48,881 nt of DNA. Origin: Phormidium sp. OSCR. Lineage in GTDB: Bacteria; Cyanobacteriota; Cyanobacteriia; Cyanobacteriales; Geitlerinemataceae. Below are positions 19,978 through 28,151 of the stretch, piece by piece. The first letter of the stretch is position 1. Every line of letters begins with the position of its first letter. The position numbers and the translations under genes are program-made. Location: NCBI GenBank assembly GCA_001314905.1, contig LJZT01000001.1, positions 101,074 to 149,954 on the forward strand. Direction: 5' to 3'. The notes below the pieces were generated by a model. The model was not told the DNA's origin. It did no database searches and saw nothing but the letters and a program-made list of their open reading frames with translations.

Positions 19978-21453
19978 GTGTTGCACCAGACTGACGCATT
20001 GGCCCCGAAAACCTTGTTAAATTCATCGTCCTCGTTAACCCCGAGTTCTCCAACATCCCTGTCCCAAAGGGGGGAAATTCATGTTTCAACGCAAAGCATC
20101 CGCGATCGCTTTATCCAACATTATCAAGCTCAGGGATTCCAAACGCTTCCCCGAGCGCCTATGTTACATCCCTCAATTCCCATGTCCTTTGTCATGAGTG
20201 CGGGATTAGTGCAAGTGGAACTGTCTTTGTCCCGGTTTCCTGATTATCAGGGTCAGCAGTTTGTGCTGGTACAAGATTGTTTTCGCCATTTTGATTTGGA
20301 CAGTATTGGTCGTGACGAGAGTCATCTGAGCCTGTTTGAGATGCCGGGAGCCTTTGTTTTTGGCCCCAACGCCAAAGCATCCACAATTCGCCGTATGTGG
20401 ACTTTGGCGACGCAGCAGTTAACGATTAATCCAGAGCAGTTGTGGGTGTCCTATTTCGCGGGAGGAGAACTCGAAGGAAATACTTTAGCCGCCGATGAGG
20501 AAACCTATGAGGCCTGGCTTGAGTTAGGACTTGCGCCTGAGCGATTGGTCGGGTTAGGGGTTGAGGACAATTACTGGCAACAAAGTCGGGGATTGGGTTT
20601 TACCGGTGACCATCCCCGCAAATGTGGCCCCAATACGGAGTTGTTTTACGATTTGGGAGCGCGTCCCGATTGTGATGCGGCTTGTGGCCCTCAATGTCGG
20701 TGTGGTCGCTTTTTGGAGTTTTCCAATTCCCTATTTATTGCTTCGGAACTGGAGGAGGAGCATCATCAGATTATCCCTTTGGAGAACCCATTTACGGAGA
20801 CGGTCATTGGCACTGAGCGCGTGGCAGTGATTTTGCAGGGGGTCTCGTCGGTGTTTGAGACGGCTGAGTATCGTCCTCTGATTGAGTTGATTCGTCAGTA
20901 TCGCCAGGTGCAACAGTTACCGGAGGGGATGGCTGAGGAAAGTGAGCGGATTCTTGCCGACCATCTCAAGGCCCTCTGGGTGTTAGTGGGGGACGGCGCA
21001 CCACCACCGGGGAAGAATGGACGGGAACGGATTGTTAAGTTATTGATTCGGCGGGCGATCGCGCGTCTGATGGTTCTAGAGATTGAGGAAGCCACGTTTT
21101 TGCCGGTATTCCTCGCCAAGCTGGTTGAACAATGGCAGACGCATCAGGAGTCTGGGGAAGCTCAGGCGGTGTTGAATCAAACCCTGGTTGAGACGTTGTT
21201 GAGCTATATCGAGGCGGAATCGGTGCGCTTTCATAAAACTGTTGAGCGGGGCCATGACAAGCTTAGGCAGTTTATTGCTAATCAGGTTGAATTAGAGCAT
21301 GAGACCTCGTTGGAGGCGAACCTCATTGATATTGAGAAAAACTGGGGGTTGCCCCTACCTCTGATTGAACTACATCTTTGGAGGGCGAACATTCCCTTTA
21401 ATCGCCAGCAGTATCAAGACGCATTGCAAAGGTGGAAGTCTCAGTTACGCTAA
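19978..21453 (+). CDS. Alanyl-tRNA-synthetase-related protein, catalytic domain only
   Basis: The protein resembles the class II catalytic core and adjacent tRNA-binding region of AlaRS. IPMSFVMSAGLVQVE corresponds to the motif 1 area, CFRHFDLDSIGRDESHLSLFEM to motif 2, GDHPRKCGPNTELFYDLG to the GPCGPCTE region, GRFLEFSNSLF to the LEIWNLVF segment, and RERIVKLLIRRAIARL to YVLRRIIRRA. It stops after about 490 residues; the editing domain (HxxxH) and C-Ala domain are absent. It is unlikely to be the housekeeping AlaRS. The start is doubtful: homology begins near residue 36 (STQSIRDRF), and the preceding residues look like non-coding leader. The best ribosome-binding site/ATG pair (ATG 20081) is in another frame. 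Confidence 0.82.
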   Translation: MLHQTDALAPKTLLNSSSSLTPSSPTSLSQRGEIHVSTQSIRDRFIQHYQAQGFQTLPRAPMLHPSIPMSFVMSAGLVQVELSLSRFPDYQGQQFVLVQDCFRHFDLDSIGRDESHLSLFEMPGAFVFGPNAKASTIRRMWTLATQQLTINPEQLWVSYFAGGELEGNTLAADEETYEAWLELGLAPERLVGLGVEDNYWQQSRGLGFTGDHPRKCGPNTELFYDLGARPDCDAACGPQCRCGRFLEFSNSLFIASELEEEHHQIIPLENPFTETVIGTERVAVILQGVSSVFETAEYRPLIELIRQYRQVQQLPEGMAEESERILADHLKALWVLVGDGAPPPGKNGRERIVKLLIRRAIARLMVLEIEEATFLPVFLAKLVEQWQTHQESGEAQAVLNQTLVETLLSYIEAESVRFHKTVERGHDKLRQFIANQVELEHETSLEANLIDIEKNWGLPLPLIELHLWRANIPFNRQQYQDALQRWKSQLR

Positions 21454-21511
21454 ATCAGCCCGATGAACCGACCGAACCGGTAAGCCATTTTTTAGATAAT
21501 CAGGGACAGTC

Positions 21512-24500
21512 ATGACAGCTTCTAATTCACCTCAACGCCAATCCACTCAAGAGTTACAGACACGAGCTTTCAAGATCATCGCTCAGTTAAATAAAAACCT
21601 GAAACGACATCCCAATCAGGTGGGAATTCTGCAATATGTGTTATCTCATGTTTATGAGCTAACAGGGTCTCCTTATATTTATTGTGTGCTGAAACATCGT
21701 TTACAAGATGAACTTGAACTGGGTGCATTTTGGAAGAATGGCCAAGAAATCGAACTTCAGGACGACGAGACCCAAGAGATTATTCAGCAGATTGGCACAA
21801 CGCTGATCCAAAAGGTCATCAAGCAGCAAGCACCGCTCTACCTCCCCAATCCTGAAGCGATACGAGCCTATGAAGAGAGCCAGGGGCCGGATCTGAGTTT
21901 ATGTTCTCGGGGACAGTCTTGGTTGGGGGTTCCCATGACGACGGTTGACCATACCCTCGGAGTATTAATTGTCCAAGACTCAGAGCGAGCGAATGCTTAT
22001 CGTGAGGAGTTGGTAGATATTCTCGATGTCATTGGGGATATTGCTGCGAGTGCGATCGATTATGAACGACTACATGATCGCGTCACTATTATTGGGGATG
22101 TGGAACAAGAGTTGACTCAACTTCAAGCTGACAGTGAAGCACAACTTCTGGGGAAAATTTATAATAAACTCACAGAAATTGGTGATATAGATGTTAAAAA
22201 TTTATCGATTGTTTTATATAATAAACTCAAATTGAACCATGCTTTTCGGGTTGTAGTAAGCCAAGGCAAAGTACAGGATCTTGAAAACTCAGTTAAACAG
22301 CTAGAACTGCTCTCGGCGCTCAATCAAGATATACTGGCTAAGATCATTGATGATAAAACCCCTCGACTACGAATCAATAATGAGTTTAAAAAATTGTCGA
22401 TTGATGATGTCCCGGCCAATGAATCTGCTTCATGGATGGCTGTTCCGATGCGAATTCAGGGACGAGCCATTGGTGTATTTATCGTTGAAGATCCAGATCG
22501 AACTACTCCTGAGTCCGTTTATAACAAGAATGATGCAGAGTTTTTAGATATTCTATCAGACCAAGCTGCAAATGCTATCTATCGCTTCCACTCCCAGCGA
22601 AATTCAAAAATCTTAGCTGAAATCGAAAATGAACTTTCGAACCAAATTGATTTGAGTCAAGATAAAGTGTTCGAGATTTTAAAAGAGCGTGGTTCAGAAC
22701 TTGTTGATGTCTATAATCTATGTGTCTTTTTATATGATGCAGATCAAAACGAGTTTGATATTGCCTTAGCTTATCGTCAAGGTGACGAACTGAATACATT
22801 GGAGTCAGACATTGCTCGACAAGTTTGGTCAAATAGTCCAGAGCCAGTGTTACGAACGGTGTTGGATAGTCAGAAGGCTTTGATTCTTAAAAGCAGACAA
22901 GAAGTTCAACAGTACTTTTTAGTGGAAGATACTGATCGAGATATTCCCAAAAGTTGGCTCGGGGTGCCAATGCGAGCCGGAAATGAGGTGGTTGGGGTCT
23001 TTGTGACCTATCATATGAAACGAGGAGGAGTTTATCACGAGGATGATGCACGATTGTTGGATGAACTCTCGGATTCTGTGGCTTTGGCATTAGCTAATGT
23101 CAAACTGGCAGAGCGCGAGCGGAACAACTTTCAGCAACGTATTGATAATCTCGAAACGTTAGGGGATATTTATGAAGAAGTTAGACAAAATTCTTTAAAG
23201 TCTGTTATGAGTAAAATCCTAGAAACTGCTAAAGAATTCACTGGTGCAGATTATGCCGATGTCTGGCTTTATCATAAAGAACGTAATGAAATTAAACTGG
23301 AATCTCAATGTGGCGGTCGAGTCAATTTAGATTATAAGAATGATGCGATTAGTTTAGCCCCCTCTAATCCGCGCAAAGGTATTTCTGGGTATGTGTTTCA
23401 ATCCAAGGAACCTTATTACGCTCCTAACGTGGCACCGGGAGAAGATCCTTACTACATTGAGGTTAGTCCTGAAACTCGATCTGAGTTAGTCGTACCACTC
23501 ATTTTTCGGGGTAAAGTGCTTGGGGTTCTAAACTTTGAAAGTAAAGAAGAAGAGGGTTTCTCTCCTGAGGAACAGCAACTTGCTGAAACCTTGACAGACT
23601 CAGCTGCTGTGGCAATTGAAATTTCTAGGATCAAACAGAAACTTGAAAGTAGTAAGAAAGAACTTCAGAAAAGTAATACTGAGCTGGACAAGTATCAAAA
23701 TCTTCTTCAAGAGTTGATTAGTGTTGTAACATCAGATAGTCCTCAGGATACCGAAGCTATTGCAGCTTACATTCATCAGGAAGCGTCTGATTTAATGGAT
23801 ACTGACAATATGTACTTCGCGACCTATGATGATACCACAGACTTAGTAGAATTCATAATGGTTTACGTAGAGGGAAAGAAAATCGAACCCTATCCGCCAA
23901 GAAACCTAAGTGAGGGGCGTGGCAAAACCGAAGAAATTATTAGAAAACAGGAAGCAATTCGTCATACTTCCGAGGAGTCGTCAGCCTGGTATTCTACAGA
24001 AGGATGTGATTACGTTAACAATAATGACTGTCCCTGGCTTGGAGTTCCAATTCTACTCGCGAAAGGAGAAGAAGCAAAGTGTTTAGGAGTTATCGCAACC
24101 TATAGCACCAAGGATAAAGACAAAACCTATACAGAAAATGAACAACGTATCTTAGAAAATTTAGCTCGTTGGGCAGCAATCACAATATACAATGCCCAAA
24201 TTACGGAGCAGGTTGCTGAGCAACAAAATGTCCTCACTCGTTCATTAGTTGCTCAAGATTTTATTCACCGTATCAATAGTATTGCTGGGACAATCCCAAT
24301 TTGGCTGCAACTCTTGGAGATGGAGCTGCAAGCAATAGAGTCTCCTAATATCCCAGACTGTCAAAGCTACATTCAGTCTTGTCAGGATGAATTTCGTAAT
24401 CTTTTAACTCAAGTCAATCAACTCAAAAATCCAGAACCTCAACGAGTAATCAACCTAAACACACTTTTAAGTTCTCTCTTAACTGAGATTGAAATTTTAC

Positions 24501-24907
24501 ATCACCAGGATTTAACAGGTGGTATAATCAGGTTAGAACAACACTTGCCTGAAAACTTAAAGTTTATCCAAGGATTTCCATCTCTAATTGCAAACTCGTT
24601 TGAAGCAATCCTTAAGAATGGTATTGAAGCTGTTTTAGAAAAAGGACAAGGAACTTTACGAGTTGAAGCTCGCAATTTAGATACAGATGCTGTCGAAGTT
24701 CTGATTCAAGATACGGGAGTGGGACTGCCTGAAAACTTACATTCAAAAGTATTTACGCCCTTCTTCACAACTAAATCTAGAGGAACAGGCTATGGACTAT
24801 GGCGTGCTAAAACAGTATTTGAAAATATGGGAGGTGAAATTGAAATTGAATTTGAGCCTGAATCGGAATTTGAAACAGAAGTTACCGTAACGCTACCTAT
24901 GGTCTAA
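21512..24907 (+). CDS. Five-GAF sensor kinase with atypical DHp region (1131 aa)
   Basis: Five GAF domains occur in tandem, ending near residues 186, 359, 533, 709 and 896; each carries the WLGVPM...GVF/GVL...signature (WLGVPMTTVDHTLGVLIV, WMAVPMRIQGRAIGVFIV and so on). After a short coiled coil, the dimerisation helix has an unusual H box, QDFIHRINSIAGTIP with His919, rather than SHELRTP. The HATPase_c domain has NSFEAILKNGIEAVL, DTGVGLP, FFTTKSRGTGYGLW. There are no membrane segments or attached receiver. CAGGGA precedes ATG 21512. It is followed 32 bp later by a response regulator and then a receiver-caspase. HIP1 sites are absent and composition is AT-richer than the flanks. Confidence 0.92.
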   Translation: MTASNSPQRQSTQELQTRAFKIIAQLNKNLKRHPNQVGILQYVLSHVYELTGSPYIYCVLKHRLQDELELGAFWKNGQEIELQDDETQEIIQQIGTTLIQKVIKQQAPLYLPNPEAIRAYEESQGPDLSLCSRGQSWLGVPMTTVDHTLGVLIVQDSERANAYREELVDILDVIGDIAASAIDYERLHDRVTIIGDVEQELTQLQADSEAQLLGKIYNKLTEIGDIDVKNLSIVLYNKLKLNHAFRVVVSQGKVQDLENSVKQLELLSALNQDILAKIIDDKTPRLRINNEFKKLSIDDVPANESASWMAVPMRIQGRAIGVFIVEDPDRTTPESVYNKNDAEFLDILSDQAANAIYRFHSQRNSKILAEIENELSNQIDLSQDKVFEILKERGSELVDVYNLCVFLYDADQNEFDIALAYRQGDELNTLESDIARQVWSNSPEPVLRTVLDSQKALILKSRQEVQQYFLVEDTDRDIPKSWLGVPMRAGNEVVGVFVTYHMKRGGVYHEDDARLLDELSDSVALALANVKLAERERNNFQQRIDNLETLGDIYEEVRQNSLKSVMSKILETAKEFTGADYADVWLYHKERNEIKLESQCGGRVNLDYKNDAISLAPSNPRKGISGYVFQSKEPYYAPNVAPGEDPYYIEVSPETRSELVVPLIFRGKVLGVLNFESKEEEGFSPEEQQLAETLTDSAAVAIEISRIKQKLESSKKELQKSNTELDKYQNLLQELISVVTSDSPQDTEAIAAYIHQEASDLMDTDNMYFATYDDTTDLVEFIMVYVEGKKIEPYPPRNLSEGRGKTEEIIRKQEAIRHTSEESSAWYSTEGCDYVNNNDCPWLGVPILLAKGEEAKCLGVIATYSTKDKDKTYTENEQRILENLARWAAITIYNAQITEQVAEQQNVLTRSLVAQDFIHRINSIAGTIPIWLQLLEMELQAIESPNIPDCQSYIQSCQDEFRNLLTQVNQLKNPEPQRVINLNTLLSSLLTEIEILHHQDLTGGIIRLEQHLPENLKFIQGFPSLIANSFEAILKNGIEAVLEKGQGTLRVEARNLDTDAVEVLIQDTGVGLPENLHSKVFTPFFTTKSRGTGYGLWRAKTVFENMGGEIEIEFEPESEFETEVTVTLPMV

Positions 24908-24939
24908 TAACTTATTTAGAACTTGGAGAAAAACAAATT

Positions 24940-25329
24940 ATGTCCCTATCAAAAAAAGTGTTGATTGTCGATGATCAAGCTCGCTGGCGTACTATGTTTA
25001 AGACGCTTTTAGGAAAAATGGATCTACCCCTAACCATCTCTGAGTCCGACAGTATTGAATCAGCATCACAACTTCTAAAGGAAACAACCTTTGATTTGGC
25101 AATTCTAGACTTACGACTGGTAGATGAGGAAAATCAAAATCTTGATGGACTTGTTTTATTACGAAATATCAAGAAAAAGTGTCCAGAAACTAAAGTTATT
25201 TTAGCTACTGCTTATCCTAGTAAACTCCAAGAACAACGGAAGGAGGCAGATGCGTTTATATTAAAAGTTCCTGACGAGGGAATGTTTGACATAAAGCAAT
25301 TTCATGAAAATGTCAAACGTCTTGTTTAA
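24940..25329 (+). CDS. Single-domain response regulator of the caspase cluster (129 aa)
   Basis: This is a receiver domain with all key residues: Asp11/Asp12, phosphoacceptor Asp57 in FDLAILDLRLVD, Thr90 in VILATAYP, and Lys109 in AFILKVP. There is no output domain. A TTGGAG ribosome-binding site lies about 12 bases before ATG 24940. It lies 32 bp after the five-GAF kinase, its likely phosphodonor, and 50 bp before the receiver-caspase gene. Its role is inferred: it could relay phosphate, act as a sink, or bind the degenerate receiver of the protease. Confidence 0.92.
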   Translation: MSLSKKVLIVDDQARWRTMFKTLLGKMDLPLTISESDSIESASQLLKETTFDLAILDLRLVDEENQNLDGLVLLRNIKKKCPETKVILATAYPSKLQEQRKEADAFILKVPDEGMFDIKQFHENVKRLV

Positions 25330-25379
25330 TTTTTTGATTTTAGTTGTATTTTACATTTTGGCAAAATTCAATATAACCA

Positions 25380-26903
25380 ATGATCCGAATTTTAATAGTA
25401 GACAATCAAGCAGGATGGCATCAAGCACTATCTAAGAGCTTTGAGCTAGTAAATCTATTTGACCGGTTCACGTGTAGTGTGGAGAATGTTGATTCTTGTA
25501 AAAGTGTAAAAAAAGCTTTAGCAAATAATGATTATGATTTAGTGATTGTAACTGACGTCCTGAATACCACGTTAGAATATCCAGTATATGAGGGATTACA
25601 TATTATTAATTATATAAATAATAACTATAGTTATATCTATAAAATACTGATAAATAACTGCGAACTAGAGTCTCAAAAAACATATTACAATATGTTTAAG
25701 GAATATAAAGTTGATAACTCTGAGATTTTTGTTAAAACCAAAATAAATGTAAAGAAGTTGACAGATGCAGTTATTTTACTACTCCAAATGATGGAAAGAT
25801 TTACAAACGGCTATGGTCTTTTAATTGGTGTTGGCTATAGAAATTCTTCTAGGGCTTTGCCTGTGACTGTTAGTGATGCGAAGAAATTACGCGAGTTATT
25901 AACTAATCCTCGATTAGCCGCCTATCCCAGGGAGCAAGTTCAGGTTTTCACCGAAGAAATTTCTAAAAAAGATAACATTCTTGCAGGACTAGATGCCCTA
26001 GCCAACCAAGTCAAGGAAAATCCAGAGGCGACGGTGTGGATTTACTATTCTGGCCATGGATTGTTCTGTGAGCAGACTCAAGAGTATTTCTTGATTCCCT
26101 ATGGTTATTCATTACAGGAAATCAAAAAGACCTCTATTTCCAGTCAAGAGTGGAGTCAAAAAATCCAAAAAATTCAGGCTAAAAAACTAATGGTTTGGTT
26201 GGATTGCTGTCATGCTGGAGGAATGCTATCTAAGGAATTAGATGGACTTCCTTTTCGTGAGTCTCCACCACCGAAAGGTATTTTGGAAGGGCTAGCTTCA
26301 GGAGCAGGACGAGTGGTTATCGCGTCTTGCAAAGAAAAACAGAAGTCTTATATTTTACCTGGAGCGACGAATAGTGTGTTTACCACCTGTCTTCTTGAAG
26401 TATTACAAGGTCAAGGCTTAACTGACTCTAATGATGAGTATATACGCTTTTTTCAGATCATGAGTTATCTTTATAAAAAAGTACCAGAATTAGTTAAGAC
26501 TAAACCACAAAACCCTATTTTAGTAAGTGGTGAAGGGATTGACGATAATTTCGCCGTGTGTTGTCGTCCTAGAAAGGGAGTTGCTATAGATCAATCTGGC
26601 GAACCAGCAGGACAAACTGATACAAAACGAGAGGCTAATTTCGAGACAAATAAAATAGGTACTACCAGTGATAGTCTTTCACAAATCTTAAAAAACCAGC
26701 TTCAGGATTTGTGTAGCCAATTAAGCTTGTTAAACCAAAAAATAGGTAAATTGGAAAGAGCCAAAATAATCAACGCCAATCCTCTATTAGAATTCGATAT
26801 AGAGCAAAATATATCAAAGTTAAAAGAAGATAGAAAATCTCTAGAGATAGAGATTGAAGATTTAAATAGAAGGCTATCAGAATCTCGTTCAAGTCTTGAG
26901 TAA
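25380..26903 (+). CDS. Receiver-like domain fused to caspase-family (C14, orthocaspase) protease with C-terminal coiled coil (507 aa)
   Basis: Residues 1-140 have a receiver-like pattern (MIRILIVDNQAGWHQ with Asp8-Asn9, Asp59 in LVIVTD, Lys119/121), but the acidic pair is incomplete and the Thr/Ser after strand 4 is replaced in ILINNCE. It may therefore be a pseudo-receiver. Residues 143-395 form the caspase fold: GLLIGVGYRNSSRALPVTVSDA, catalytic His226 in YYSGHG, catalytic Cys277 in LDCCHAGG, and NSVFTTCLLEVLQG. Both dyad residues are present, so activity is expected. Residues about 440-507 are a coiled coil (LSLLNQKIGKLERAK) resembling modules recurrent in cyanobacterial conflict proteins. 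The cluster context suggests kinase-regulated proteolysis. Confidence 0.93.
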   Translation: MIRILIVDNQAGWHQALSKSFELVNLFDRFTCSVENVDSCKSVKKALANNDYDLVIVTDVLNTTLEYPVYEGLHIINYINNNYSYIYKILINNCELESQKTYYNMFKEYKVDNSEIFVKTKINVKKLTDAVILLLQMMERFTNGYGLLIGVGYRNSSRALPVTVSDAKKLRELLTNPRLAAYPREQVQVFTEEISKKDNILAGLDALANQVKENPEATVWIYYSGHGLFCEQTQEYFLIPYGYSLQEIKKTSISSQEWSQKIQKIQAKKLMVWLDCCHAGGMLSKELDGLPFRESPPPKGILEGLASGAGRVVIASCKEKQKSYILPGATNSVFTTCLLEVLQGQGLTDSNDEYIRFFQIMSYLYKKVPELVKTKPQNPILVSGEGIDDNFAVCCRPRKGVAIDQSGEPAGQTDTKREANFETNKIGTTSDSLSQILKNQLQDLCSQLSLLNQKIGKLERAKIINANPLLEFDIEQNISKLKEDRKSLEIEIEDLNRRLSESRSSLE

Positions 26904-27013
26904 ATGGATTTGAAGTTTGAGCTGTTTCGGGGACTGCCCGAAGCAAACCGATATCGATTCTGATTTGCATTAGGCTTCTCAATGTCATGAATTAGGGGCA
27001 TCTGATGGGTGCA

Positions 27014-27346
27014 TCACGATAAAGCAAGCAGAGATAAACTCTCATCTTCATAGAATAATTTGATCGCGTCAAAATTTCGACGCAGCACATCTTCAACTTG
27101 CCGAGTTGAACAGTTGCCAAGGCGAAGCCAAATGACTTTCGGTGGGTTCCCAAGTACTAGACTCAGATCGTGCATGTCCGCATCTTTTGAGACAATCATC
27201 AAATTATTGTCTTTCGCAATATCCCAGACTATTGGGTCGATAGTTGCTTTCATGTCTACATCTCGAATATGAAGCGAGTCTGGGAAAAGATCGCTCAAGC
27301 GATTTGGCAGCTTGGGCGATAGATTCTCATCAAAAAGTCATCTCAT
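27014..27346 (-). pseudogene. DUF5615 PIN-like toxin-type gene interrupted by TGA at codon 3
   Basis: The frame encodes a PIN-like protein: LFDENLSPKLPNRLSDLFPDS, then HIRDV, IVSKDADMHDLSLVLGNPPKVIWLRLGNCS. The first conserved acidic motif (FDEN) is encoded at about 27334-27323. The natural start ATG (27346-27344) overlaps the stop of the DUF433 gene as ATGA, but the third codon is TGA (27340-27338). Only re-initiation at a later TTG (27298) would give a protein, and it would lack the FDEN motif. I therefore call it a pseudogene; a sequencing error is possible. DUF5615 proteins pair with DUF433 in toxin-antitoxin-like modules. Confidence 0.75.
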
Positions 27347-27573
27347 GCCGATAGGGGAGCAGTCATAAACCGCCGCTCACGATCCGCAGCATAGGCGATG
27401 CAGGCTTTTAGGTCTTCTCTCGTCAGGTCGGGAAAGTCGTCGAGAATTTCGGCTTCGGTCATCTCGGAAGCCAGGTACTCAAGCACTTCATAGACGGTGA
27501 TGCGTAATCCGCGTACGCAAGGCTTGCCGCTGCGCTTATTGGCTTCGATTGTGATGTAGTTTCGGTAGTCCAT
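27343..27573 (-). CDS. DUF433-family antitoxin-like protein (76 aa)
   Basis: This is a short protein with the family signature: NYITIEANKRSGKPCVRGLRITVYEVLEYLASEMTEAEILDDFPDLTREDLKACIAYAADRE. The helix-turn-helix-like region makes it a likely DNA-binding antitoxin. The ATG at 27573 begins MDYRNYI. It overlaps the start codon of the downstream DUF5615 gene by four bases, the usual arrangement of this pair. With the partner apparently broken, it may be an orphan antitoxin. Confidence 0.88.
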   Translation of the reverse strand: MDYRNYITIEANKRSGKPCVRGLRITVYEVLEYLASEMTEAEILDDFPDLTREDLKACIAYAADRERRFMTAPLSA

Positions 27574-27658
27574 AGATTATTCTTTGCTCAATTGTCTTAA
27601 TTCGTTGACGCCAGTGGGAAAGGTTAGACAACGTAGATAGATGAAACTACTTTTCCTC

Positions 27659-27829
27659 TCAACTATCTGCTGTATCTGAAGGGTTAGCTTTCTCAAGCCG
27701 TGAAGCATTATCTCGTGTTGCTGGCCAAGGTTCAAAAGACTGCTGGCTTTCGCCACTTTGCCTACCTGCTAACAGACCTTCGATGCTAATGTGTTCATCT
27801 AAATCAACCCACTCAATTGATGAGAATAC
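27659..27829 (-). pseudogene. Remnant of a DUF2442 gene (C-terminal half)
   Basis: Minus-strand reading gives SIEWVDLDEHISIEGLLAG followed by RQSGESQQSF and a 26-residue tail. This matches the characteristic end of DUF2442 proteins (WPDLDEDISVEGLLAG). The frame is closed upstream by TAA at 27832-27830 and has no start codon or N-terminal half, so it is a truncated relic. DUF2442 genes usually sit in toxin-antitoxin-like pairs with DUF4160; no DUF4160 gene is visible. The rest of the 27574-28151 gap holds no gene; TAGGTTGGGTTAAGCT near 27872 resembles a fragment of a widespread bacterial repeat. Confidence 0.65.
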
Positions 27830-28151
27830 TTACCTGTCTACTCTCAGTTTAACCTATCAGAAAGCAAACGGTAGGTTGGGTTAAGCTAGCTCAGCCTAAG
27901 CCACAAAAGATCTGCGATCGCACTGCAGGTAGGCTTCGGGTTCTTGAAGATTAGGGACTATGTTGATGATAACTCAGTCGCGGTGAATGAGAATGCCAGT
28001 CCAGGGTAAGAACGACCCGAGGGGACGATCGCCCGGTTTCCCACCATTGCCTCTCAACGCCATTGCTAACTCCGGAATTTGCCAGAATTTGGCTTAAAAT
28101 AACAAGGTGCGACTCTCCAAATAATTATTAAGAATTACTACAAAACCTCGT

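Noticed and set aside
20081-20200. Separate small gene from ATG 20081
   Set aside because: The frame closes after about 40 codons and overlaps the AlaRS-like coding sequence; it matters only as a clue to the true start.
26904-26963. 19-codon frame directly after the caspase stop (MDLKFELFRGLPEANRYRF)
   Set aside because: Too short to support as a gene; no family resemblance and no ribosome-binding site.
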